From contig NW_019028982.1 of the NCBI RefSeq assembly GCF_002105155.1, positions 1,262,501 to 1,326,500 on the forward strand: a DNA stretch of 64,000 nucleotides, written 5' to 3'. The translations under genes were made by a program, and so were the position numbers. This document shows, piece after piece, positions 54,877-64,000 of the stretch (the stretch's first letter is position 1; every line of letters begins with the position of its first letter). Under the pieces are notes generated by a model. It ran no database searches, was not told where the DNA came from, and was given only the letters and a program-made list of their open reading frames with translations. The DNA is from Lobosporangium transversale. Its lineage: Eukaryota > Mortierellomycota > Mortierellomycetes > Mortierellales > Mortierellaceae.

Positions 54877-55272
54877 TTAGCACCCTTCTGGGTCCTCTAG
54901 AACTTGCTGAGAGTGAATGGTTTGCATGGGAAGGGAAGCATGATGGAGACTCTCATAGATGTTACTGGTCTGGAAGGCCTGTTGAATCTGGCTGGTATTA
55001 CTGCAGGTGCTATTGGTGTAAGAAGAGTTGCTCCTGTAGGAGAGATGACGATTGCCTGTGGTGTTCAAACCAAGTTGCTTGATAGACCACCGCTGCGAGA
55101 GTGAGCGCTCAAACTCAGCCAACTTCCATGATGAGGCAATGCCCTTGAAAATCTGTGAGACCACGTCTGCACGCCAGAGGAGACCATGGGTGCCTCCTTC
55201 AATGACGCTCAATGTACACTGTTCCAACCTTTCCTCCATCCAGTCCACGGCATCTTTTGTAATCACAGCATC

Positions 55273-55306
<34 letters not shown>

Positions 55307-56380
55307 ATTTTTTGGTGCTTCATGCATAGTGCTCAAATGCATTGTTCCAAAATTAATAATTTTTTTTTTACCCTGGTACCCCAAAAGACATGCACAGGAA
55401 GCTTTACATCTTTGTAGCTAAATCCAAATGAGTGATAAAGTTCCAAACAGACCATCAAGTCGTTGTATGCGCCTTCCACGCTCTCCGCCATGTTATCTTC
55501 CAACATGGCCTTGCAGAGCTTTTCACGGTCATAATTTAAGATATTGGGATCAGAGCTTGATGGAGGCTCTTTAGCTGCCACAGATAGAGATTTGTATAGG
55601 AGACTGGCAGTGTATTGAGATTTCAATAATGTTGTAGGGACGTGTTTGATCCATTTCATACGCTTTGCGAGTGTAAGGTGGACCCAAGGAGACATAAGCC
55701 AGACAGTGCCAACAATACGAGACTTTAGTCGTAAAGCACAAGCCATTGCGTAGATGGCGCCACAAGAATGCCCCATGACGGAGAAACGTTGAATATTGAA
55801 ACCATTTGCCATTTCCTCGACAATTTCGGCCATCCGGAGAGGTGTCCATTCCTAGAGAAAGAATAAACAAATTATAAACAACGGTTAAACTTTAATCTTG
55901 TCTCTTTCAGATTACACTTTTTTTTTCCTTTTTCAGGACATGGATTTTTTTTTTTACCTCAGGCTCGGTTGTATGTGACATTCCAACGCCGGGACGATCA
56001 ATGCAATAGATCCTCAGCTGGTGTTTGAAGGCAAGATCTTCAAGGATGATGGAGTAGTAGCGCATGCATCCTAATCCAAGACTAGGAAAAAAAATATAAA
56101 TATATACATAACAATGGTTGGAATTTAGGTGTCAATTGCTTTGTAATTTTGTCCAGAATATGGATTGTTTGTTGTTTGGCAATGTTTCTTATAGTTTTGC
56201 TTACAAACAAAATACTGGATGTCCACAGGGATGTCCTACTTCCGCAAAGGAGATGAGACGACCTGAGTAAAGTTCATAGCGTTGGTTCATGTCGACACTT
56301 CCGAGTGTAGCCTCAACATCAGCCATGGTTGGAATGCTGTCGAATGAGCAGACAGTGGCTTCTGACATTCGTCGTGACAT
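54877..56380 (-). CDS. Alpha/beta hydrolase-fold protein
   Basis: Four exons (56380-56205, 56081-55958, 55851-55372, 55272-54877) give 391 residues in phase. Fold signatures are VFCFLGLGCMRYYSIILEDL (strand and oxyanion region), IYCIDRPGVGMSH, the nucleophile elbow SVMGHSCGAIYAMACAL (GHSCGA, Ser nucleophile), LPVHVFWGTRDAVI with the acid, and EGGTHGLLW with the catalytic His. A cap region spans about 180-260. The last 80 residues are Ser/Asn/Thr-rich and probably disordered. There is no signal peptide. The substrate is unknown, and the sequence does not distinguish esterase, lipase or other roles. The intron between exons 3 and 4 holds a 30-nt homopolymer (55275-55304). Confidence 0.88.
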
Positions 56381-59219
56381 GATGGGACAGAGTGGTTATG
56401 TGATGAAAGTTAGAAATGAGAGAATATGAGATGGCCTCTGCAAGAAGAACAAAGTGAGTGAATGAATGTGAAGGGGAGAGAGGGAGAAAGAGAGAGAGAG
56501 AGAGATACACACACAAGAAATGCAAGTGTATGAAAGGTGTGCAAGCGTATGTGTGTATAAAGAAAGGGAGAAGGAGCGAAAGAGAGAAAGGAAAGAAGAG
56601 AAAGGAGAAAGGAATAGGAACAACAGAACGAGGCTGGTCAAGACGGTAAAGGTGGCAAATAAATAAAAACGGGCACACCATGCCAATGCCCACGAGTCCG
56701 GGATATGCAAGTGAGCATGAGTCGACTAATGAGTTCGTACCATTCTACAGTTTTTAGCACTTTTAGATGTCAATGAACGGTATACATGTAAATATACATC
56801 GATATATATATATGTATAGCACTTTTATACAATGACTTGTCTGGACTATTCGAACGCTCATGCTCTCAGAAGGGGATGAACCTTGTAATATAAATCTCTT
56901 ATTTATCACAGATGTGGATTGGACCGATCAGGGTGCATGTTCATGTACGAACCCACCATTGCCCGCTCATCTGCTCTTTCTTTCTGACCCTCGAATACCT
57001 TTTTTTTGTCCTAAATAGCGACAGTGTCTAACAGCAGGGTAGGTCCCGTTTGTCTTGGTCATGCTGGACCCGCCTGGTCGCTGCGTTGCAGCTGTTCATT
57101 TCGCCTCAATCTCTCTATTTTTTTTAGGAGTACTTGAGCAAAACATAAAAAACTAAAAGGTTATGCATGCAGAGAGTTCGGAAAAAAAAAAAAAAAAAAA
57201 AAAAGTATACCAGAAGAAAGTTGAATTAATTATCTATGAATACCATTCCAAAAGGGTTTCTGCCAAATGAAGAGCTTTTTTTTTTGGAGATCTTACTTTT
57301 GTGGCACAGGGTTAGGCTCGTACCCATCCCTCTTCACTTTATAAAGGTGACAGGAAATTCCATTTCCTTTTTGAGTCACCTAAAGTGAAGGGGCTGGGAA
57401 CGAGCCTAGCACAGGGTTTGGTTTACCAAACAAATGGCGAATCATTTATACAACCACATTTCATAAAATGTGAATTATCGTAGAAACCACATACACTTCC
57501 GCATCCTTGATGCTAAAAAAAAAGGTCGGATTTGAGTCTATGTGTTTTCCGAAGTATCGAGAAAAAACATCAGATATCAGGGTCCTCTTAGCAATTGAGT
57601 TAAGACTTCTTTTAATGAATGTGCCCTGCGTGGCATTTCATTAGCCTAGCGCGAGTCAAAAAAACAAACAAACAAGCAAAAAAATCATCATCTTCACTTT
57701 CTCCGCAACTCAACTCTTTTGGTTCTTATTCAATTAGCGACATGTAAAGCTTTCATTTTTGGTATTCACAGGTGCTCAAATTGAAATAAATAATAGTAAT
57801 AATAAAATAAATATTCATTGATGGACGATCGTTAGATAATTTGTATAGACTATATACATAATGTCGCTTATTTTTTTTTTTCCTTTTTTTTCAAACATTC
57901 ACAGCGAGCTGTTGAATGATGGGATGAATATCGTCCATTCATCCATAGCCTTGGGTGTATGTATGACAATGAAAACCCTGCTTCTGTCCACAAGTTGTGG
58001 TATTTGTCTTTTCATTTAACCTTATTTTCTTTGTGTTGTAAACACTCTCGTAACGATTGCAAGCCTTTCAGGATAAATTGACCTCATTATCGGAACTGAA
58101 TTTGGCACGCCTTTTTTTTTTTTCTTGATAATAATAATAACGGGTCGTAAGCCCATTGCCTCGTTACGGTCGGCTCTTGTCTCATTTGGATAATAGAAAA
58201 GTAAACGATCACATAAAATTTTGAACCGGTTTTCATGCTGTCTTTGTCCATTAATATTTTTTATTTTATTTTATCCAAAAGAGATTGAGTTCATTTGTCA
58301 CCCTTTACTTCCACAAGTCTTGTAAATTAGCGTTAAATCGGAGACATTCGATAGCCCATAGGCCGCTAGCATTAACGGGGAATGAGAAGGACGTTGTTGA
58401 TTGTGTTTATTACTTCTTGGAGTAGACGGATATAATATTTAGTCGTCCTCCTCTTGCTGGGTAGGCTCAATGATGTGCTTTGCTCTGGTCCAACTTTATC
58501 ATCCGCTCCACGTTTTCTCTATAGACCATTGTTAAACGCCCAAGGTATCTATGGAAAGCTATCCAGGCTTGACCCAAACTCTTACATTGCTCCATTTAGA
58601 TCATTAATGTCAATGTATCGGTACTAAAACCTTAATATTATGAATAAGTGATATCGCAAAACATGACTGGTGCATCTATGATTCAACTCATGTGGACGCT
58701 ATTGATATATTGATATGGAGATAGCAATTTATCAATTACGCTGTGTTGCCAAGAACTGAAAGGCACGCATATAAAGTTCTTCATCGTCTACATCCATAGA
58801 CCAACACCTAAACTACATACTTTATGGTTTCAACAGGCTCAACAAACCCAAACACAACAAAATCTAAGTGCACTATCTACACCAGTCAATAAACACTGGA
58901 AGATTTAAGTTGATACTTAGCTTTATGGCAGCCCAACTTTTTACTATCTTTTTTTTTTTTTTTTTCTTAAGTGCTGGATTTCCGTCACTTATTGACCATG
59001 TCAATCGAGCCTGATACTTGTAATGAACATCCCATTACGAGACAAAAGAAGAAGTGGGAGTGGCAGTATGTGTGCGTGTGTGAACGCAGACAATATGTAT
59101 ATGTATATATATTTTCTTTTTGGGTTCGCAACTAGCTTAATTCTCGTCCTTTTAGAACTGTATCTCTTTCACCACCCTTATTCGTTCCTCCTATAAAAAA
59201 AGGAATTCCTACACAAAAC
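56381..59219. other. 2.8-kb gene-poor AT-rich region
   Basis: No gene supported. It contains GA-rich and microsatellite-like DNA (56470-56610), a TA-rich stretch (56795-56815), A/T homopolymers (57181-57204, 57870-57890), a foldback element (57305-57416) and AT-rich spacer. This is the least gene-dense part of the window. Confidence 0.5.
57305..57416. mobile_element. 98-bp foldback element (MITE-like) with 7-bp direct repeats
   Basis: The segment 57312-57409 is an almost complete inverted repeat. The left arm TTAGGCTCGTACCCATCCC, then TCTTCACTTTA and GGTGAC, is mirrored on the right as CTAGGCTCGTTCCCAGCCC, CTTCACTTTA and GGTGAC. The arms are about 45 bp with a tiny central loop of AT-rich sequence. 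Both sides are flanked by CACAGGG (57305-57311 and 57410-57416), which looks like a target-site duplication. It has no coding capacity. A small non-autonomous DNA transposon fits best; a hairpin RNA precursor is the alternative. Confidence 0.62.
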
Positions 59220-60541
59220 GAACCCTCCAGGAACAAGACAACACGTCGCGATATATCTTATACGAAGCGACTTGGCTCAATGTCTATACGTCAGAAAGGC
59301 ATGGTATGAGCCGCTCATCCATTTCGTCTGAAAAATCGTGGATGTCAGCAGCACGAGCTAAGACAACCTTTCCCTCGATAACCTAAAGCAACATCGCCGC
59401 TTGCCATCAATCTACGGTTGGGTCCAATTTCAAAGATTATATTCTATCCACGACTGCAGAACCTGTCCCTTGAAGCAGGGCTCCGATATGATTTTTCAGA
59501 TGCTGCAGTTCTGATCGTAAGCAGCCCATTGATGACGCATTAAATCCTTCATGACCCGCTGGGGAATTCACCAAGCATTGTGGTCCGTTGTATCAACGCT
59601 TTTAAACCCTGAGGTATCGTTGGTAGATTGAAGCGAAATGAGGCCAGCTGAAGCCTTTTGGAAAGCATGTTCCAGACTCAAGACTTTTGTTGTTCTCGAG
59701 TTGTGTGCCAACAGCATCAGTTGATCTTAGGATTGTAAATAGCTCACTGGGTCTGAATATTCCTCGTTTACACAGTTTATTATATATTTAGTGGTAACTA
59801 TGAGCGCCACAGAAGAGCTTAGTCTGATCTGCCGCTGCTCCCATATACAGGAGCTGAAATGGATACGGAAACGAATCCAGTCTCATAAAAAGAGTATATT
59901 GAACTTATTTTTACTGAACATTGGCCAGAAGCTAGTAAAGTGGATCTGATTTGGTTTATTCAAAAAGACGAAATGCTTAGGACTCTAGAGAACATGACAA
60001 ACTTCACAGCGCCAACTCTTGACTACGGTTGTGATGTTTAGTCCCAACACTTCCCAAACTCTCCGGCAATACTTCAGTAGTCTCTGAGTGCTCGATACTG
60101 CCTCATTATGAGACGTGGCACGCGGGATGGTTCAAGCAATCCTATGCTCATGCCAGGACTCGCCCTGCATAACAACGCTTGCCAGCATGCTGACTATACA
60201 ACACTCTGAAGTAGTGAGGTCTGCCGTTCCCAAAACCACCTCTAGATCGACTTTATGTCCTTGGAGCAAAGAAGCCATCTTCAGACAATGGTTTTCGGAC
60301 GCTCGACCTCGTTGAAGCAATTAAAGCTATTGTCTGTCGTCTGATGGACCAGACACATGGAGGTCAATAGCCACATTTTCAGACTCTAGACCTAGCATGC
60401 AGCTTTAATATGGCTTGAGCAAAGTTGCTAGTCTAAAAAGGATGCAGGATCTAGACACCCTTGAGCCGAAACAGGTGCTCGATAAAAAGGACATTGAATG
60501 GGTAGAACTGGCCCGAGCTCAGCACTTGTTGATTGTGTGAT
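59220..60541 (+). pseudogene. Decayed F-box/LRR-like gene
   Basis: The plus-strand frames between about 59300 and 60541 carry recognisable pieces separated by stops: YPRLQNLSLEAGLRYDF (near 59450), FWKACSRLKTFVVLEL (59659-59706), LSLICRCSHIQELKWI (near 59820), RGMVQAILCSC (near 60120), SKEAIFRQ (near 60270), and LKRMQDLDTLEPKQ with KDIEWVELA before the stop at 60541. These match the pattern of the large F-box-like families of Mortierella-type fungi: an F-box, irregular leucine-rich strands and a MVQxILxSCP motif. No intact F-box or continuous frame is left. Borders are approximate and the family call rests on pattern memory. Confidence 0.45.
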
Positions 60542-61592
60542 AACGCGACACGGTGTTGCATAGGTCTGTTGGTGCAAGGGATAAAATAGAAATAAGCTAT
60601 TACATCCTTGTCCGTGCATTAGGCCACAGTAGGTCAGGCCGGAAAGGTGAGCTTTGAGTATCAACCATGGCGGCCAAGGCTTATGACATTGTGGATGCAT
60701 CGGCATAGTCATTTATGCAGTAATAGCTGTTTAATGACTATAGTGTTTAGGGATTTTGTTCATAGAGTATAGAAAATAGATTCCACGACTCTGAGGAGCC
60801 TTGTTTTCAAAATAAAATCGTCCATGCCTCTGTCCATTTTATCTTCCAGTTGGCAACAAGGTTAATAAAACTATAGTGCCTTGATGAAGATTTCGTAAAC
60901 CAAAAATGAGGAAGGAGTTTGAGTCTGTTCATAGATATGGTAGATGGAGAGGTAACATGTGCTGTGAAGAAGATGTAGAATGCCATCGAGCTGGGTTTCA
61001 TGGGTCTAAATATGGCTCTGGCGCTTTTTGGGCACTCCAACATTATCACCATACCACTTTGAGAGAGCATAACCTGAAAGGGCTATTGTTATGTGGCTAC
61101 AAGCGATCTGATACTCTTTTACAAAACTGGAGGGTTGAGGGCGGATGGAATGTTAGAGCAAGAACTGGTGGAAAATCGATCATTAGTATGAAAGAAGCTA
61201 CTAATCCTGGACGCCATAACATGATCATTAACTAGGGATCTTTGAGCCCTTATCCCATCTGATATGGTTAGAAGACTTGAATGTGAGTTATAATGAGGGA
61301 GTGAGGATATTAACTTTTATTACATGATTAGATCGACTAGAGGGTCAAATAAGGCTTTGCTACCTAAAGTAAAAATAGGCTCGATTGGCAAAAGCAACAG
61401 ATGCAGCTGCTGGTCTTCAAGGTGGCGGTGAGCAAACACATCAAACCATTACAAAACTTGGTGGCTGTGCTTAAACAAAAAAAAAAAAAAAGGGCTGTCA
61501 CATTTGTTTTTTTTTTTGAAGCGTTTCGATGATGCATTCTTCTACGCCATTTCCTTTGTTTCTTTTTGACGACAATAAAGTATAAAGTAGGC
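60542..61592. other. Intergenic region upstream of Elp2
   Basis: A 109-codon open frame at 60906-61235 has no recognisable motif and may be decayed coding sequence. A-tract 61470-61490 and T-tract 61507-61518 precede the Elp2 start. No further gene is supported. Confidence 0.35.
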
Positions 61593-63029
61593 ATGGAAGT
61601 AACTCAAGAATTCATTAGTATTGGATGCAACAGACTTACTCAAGCGCTGGCTTGGGGTGCAGACGGACTAGCAGCATTCGGAGCTCACCATGCAGTTGCA
61701 TTATATTACCCTATGGTATTTTTTATGGTTATTCAGGAATGGCATTCAGGGAAATATGCGTCTGGGCTAATATAAGATGGCACAGTAGAATTTACCTATC
61801 ATTATTTTGTATCTCTGAGATAATTGCTAGGATGCTGCAAGGCATGGTGTTCGTGTAACTCTACAAGGTCATTCAGCTCGTGTCAATTGTGTTGCATTTT
61901 TGAATAGAGGGTATGAGCTTAACCAGCGTAATGTGGCCATTGTCTCGGGATCTGCAGACAAGACGGCTAGGATTTGGAAGAGGCAGGGCAGCAGGGGAAA
62001 TGATGGCCAGTGGATTTGCTCCGCTGTTCTAGAAGGACATACCGGATCTGTAATCACTCTTGGAGTTGTCAGAGCCAGATCAATCCACGAGAACCAGGGC
62101 AAAGATCTCTTGGCGACTGGCTCAGGTGATGGAACTATCAAAATTTGGGAGCGTAAAGAGGTGGATGAACATAAAGGTAAAGAATAAGGCCAAATCTTCA
62201 CACATTGGAGATATGTATTTTTACTCACTGTTTTAAATATTTTTGGTTGAGACTACAAACCCTTGTAGGCTTTCGACACCATGTTTTACTTTTTTATTGT
62301 ATGTAATTCATTCATGTCATCCTTTGTAGATGAGGTCACTTGTGTTCAGACGATTCAAGTTGGGAAGAAGTACCCACAGTCAATTGCTATCTCATATCTA
62401 CCCAAAACCACTGTTCCTATCATGGCAGTAGGCAGTACGGACAACAAGATCAATATTTACTTGATGCACAAAAACCAAGTAACGCGCGTACACACACGAA
62501 TAGAAACTGGATACATAAATTTAAGTCTTCAAATATGATGGCTGAAGGATGATGTTGGTGACTTATCGTTGGCTTTCTATCGGTACATTGGTTCTGGTTG
62601 ATAGTTTGAAAAGGTTCTCTCGCTTCAAGGGCATGATAACTGGGTACGCTCACTGGATTTCACCACATTTACAAAGGATGAAGTTCCCTCACAGAACATA
62701 GAAAGCGAATCAAATGGAGATGGTGTCGGCTCTAACTCCGACAATGAGGCCATGAAAAAAACTTCACACCATCACACTCTGCAAGATGGAGACTTGCTAC
62801 TTGCTTCTGGATCACAAGACAAATACATTCGTTTGTGGAGAATATCTGCAGTTGATAAGAAGGAAGAGGAGCAACGGGATGAAGCCCAGAATGAAGGATC
62901 CGAAGGCGGTTTAACTCAGGATATGCTTAGAAGTCTTGAAGAAATGTAAGATATGGACTCTTTAATCGCTCGTCACCACATTCTTATCATTACTACACTG
63001 CTTGACAATGGCTTTAAATTTTATTTCGT

Positions 63030-63062
<33 letters not shown>

Positions 63063-63534
63063 TCAAAATCAGGAACGCAGCTCAGCACAAAAGCTCATAT
63101 CATTGAGGCCTATCCGGACGATTCTTCTGAAGGCCTGAAGCGTTTCTCTGTCATGTTTGAAGCCTTACTCCTTGGACATGAAGATTGGGTCTACACTATT
63201 AACTGGCAGCCTGCCATGAATCTGAATGGGAAGTACCACCAGCCCATGTCCTTGCTCTCAGCCTCAACGGACAAGAGTATGATGATCTGGAAACCAGACG
63301 AAGCAACAGGTGTTTGGGTGAATAACACCCAGATGGGTGAGGTTGGAGGTAATACTATTGGATTCTATGGAGGCCTGTTCGGACCAGATGGACGCTGGAT
63401 CTTGGCATATGGCTATAATGGCGCATTCCATATTTGGAAGAATGAAGGGGACGAAATTGGAGGTAATGATATTCGATGGTACGACGTTTTTGATTGAAAG
63501 AAAAGACATAGTTTTATACAACGGAAAGTCATTT

Positions 63535-63566
<32 letters not shown>

Positions 63567-64000
63567 GGGGGGGGGGGACCAGATCGGTGGATGCCACAGG
63601 TTCCAGCAAGTGGACATTATGCTCCTGTGCAGGATTTGACATGGGACCCAACGCAATCGTATCTTGTGACAGTCTCACTTGACCAAACCGCACGTTTATT
63701 CTCCCCTTGGACACATACTATCAGCAAAGGCAACGGTAACAATGATAGCTCCGTGACTGAAACAACCGTCTCAACATGGCATGAGATCGCGCGTCCACAG
63801 ATTCATGGATATGATGTTCAGTGCATCGCTTTCTCCTCCAAATACACATTCATCAGCGGCTCAGACGAAAAAGTGCTCCGTGTCTTTGATGCGCCTCAGA
63901 CATTTGTCCGATCTCTGGCTTACTTGACTGCTAACGACTCTTTGCTGGGAGACGAAAGCTCGCGCCCTGTGGGGGCCAACTTACCTGCATTAGGTCTTTC
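61593..64000 (+). CDS. ELP2: Elongator complex subunit Elp2 (WD40 protein), 3' end outside window
   Basis: Elp2 is the double-WD40 scaffold of Elongator, which modifies wobble uridines in tRNA (cm5U/mcm5U pathway). Six exons are seen: 61593-61715, 61831-62176, 62330-62478, 62605-62945, 63062-63462, and 63583 to the window edge, all in phase. The start reads MEVTQEFISIGCNRLTQALA, with GADGLAAFGAHHAVALYYP as the first blade. WD signatures follow: LQGHSARVNCVAFL with SGSADKTARIWKR; LEGHTGSVITL with TGSGDGTIKIWE; LQGHDNWVRSLDF with SGSQDKYIRLWR; LLGHEDWVYTINWQP with SASTDKSMMIWKPD; and GHYAPVQDLTWDP with SLDQTARLF. WRI/MPQVPASGHY is the Elp2-specific mid region. Roughly the last third of the protein is missing here. 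Intron 5 holds a T run directly followed by 11 G (63567-63577). Confidence 0.93.

Noticed and set aside
60906-61235. Possible transposase fragment
   Set aside because: I looked for Tc1/mariner and other DDE signatures on both strands and found none.
1-64000. tRNA, rRNA or CRISPR features
   Set aside because: No convincing tRNA B-box/cloverleaf, rRNA block or regularly spaced repeat-spacer array was seen.

Overview
This window is nuclear DNA of a filamentous fungus. The gene set (HIR/ubinuclein, RSC, Elongator, STI1, TCTP, importin-9, UGGT) is eukaryotic and fungal, introns are dense (mostly 50-150 bp, GT-AG), and two lineage-specific families point to an early-diverging fungus of the Mortierella type: 28-residue leucine-rich-repeat proteins with a long unknown N-terminal module, and a decayed F-box/LRR-like gene. 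The Mortierellomycotina placement is inferred from family style, not from a search. A signature of the whole window is the large number of 20-30 bp A or T homopolymers in introns and intergenic DNA.

Layout. 0-3 kb: LRR protein copy 1 (+). 3.3-4.8 kb: pyridoxal kinase (-). 5.4-11.8 kb: an 18-exon UDP-glucose:glycoprotein glucosyltransferase ending in KDEL (+). 11.9-14.9 kb: a small unknown ORF (-), Nse1 of the SMC5/6 complex (-) and, divergent from it, a Cnl2/Nkp2-like kinetochore subunit (+). 15.1-16.5 kb: PTRHD1-type peptidyl-tRNA hydrolase (-) and an acidic orphan (-). 16.7-18.5 kb: fatty acyl-CoA reductase (+). 18.5-20.6 kb: a broken Fanzor (eukaryotic TnpB-like RNA-guided nuclease) gene (-). 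20.7-23.2 kb: LRR protein copy 2, frameshifted and with half the repeats (-). 24.9-34.8 kb: two chromatin genes in tandem, an Hpc2/ubinuclein subunit of the HIR histone chaperone and an RSC1/2-like bromodomain-BAH protein (+). 36.7-41.0 kb: three four-helix membrane proteins in tandem (+), with a fourth related in design at 48.0 kb. 42.1-46.1 kb: importin-9 (+), convergent with TCTP (-). 50.1-54.5 kb: STI1/Hop and a type-B carboxylesterase (+). 54.9-56.4 kb: alpha/beta hydrolase (-). 56.4-61.6 kb: gene-poor DNA with a 98-bp foldback element and a decayed F-box-like gene. 61.6 kb to the end: Elongator subunit Elp2, cut by the window edge.

Most genes are independent housekeeping units. Thematic links are chromosome biology (Nse1, Cnl2/Nkp2, Hpc2, RSC1/2, Elp2), protein folding and traffic (UGGT, STI1, TCTP, importin-9) and a local family of tetraspan proteins with LPxY tails. 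The most notable element is the Fanzor relic: RuvC-I, RuvC-II-region, zinc-finger and RuvC-III signatures are all legible, but nonsense codons and frame breaks show that this copy is dead.
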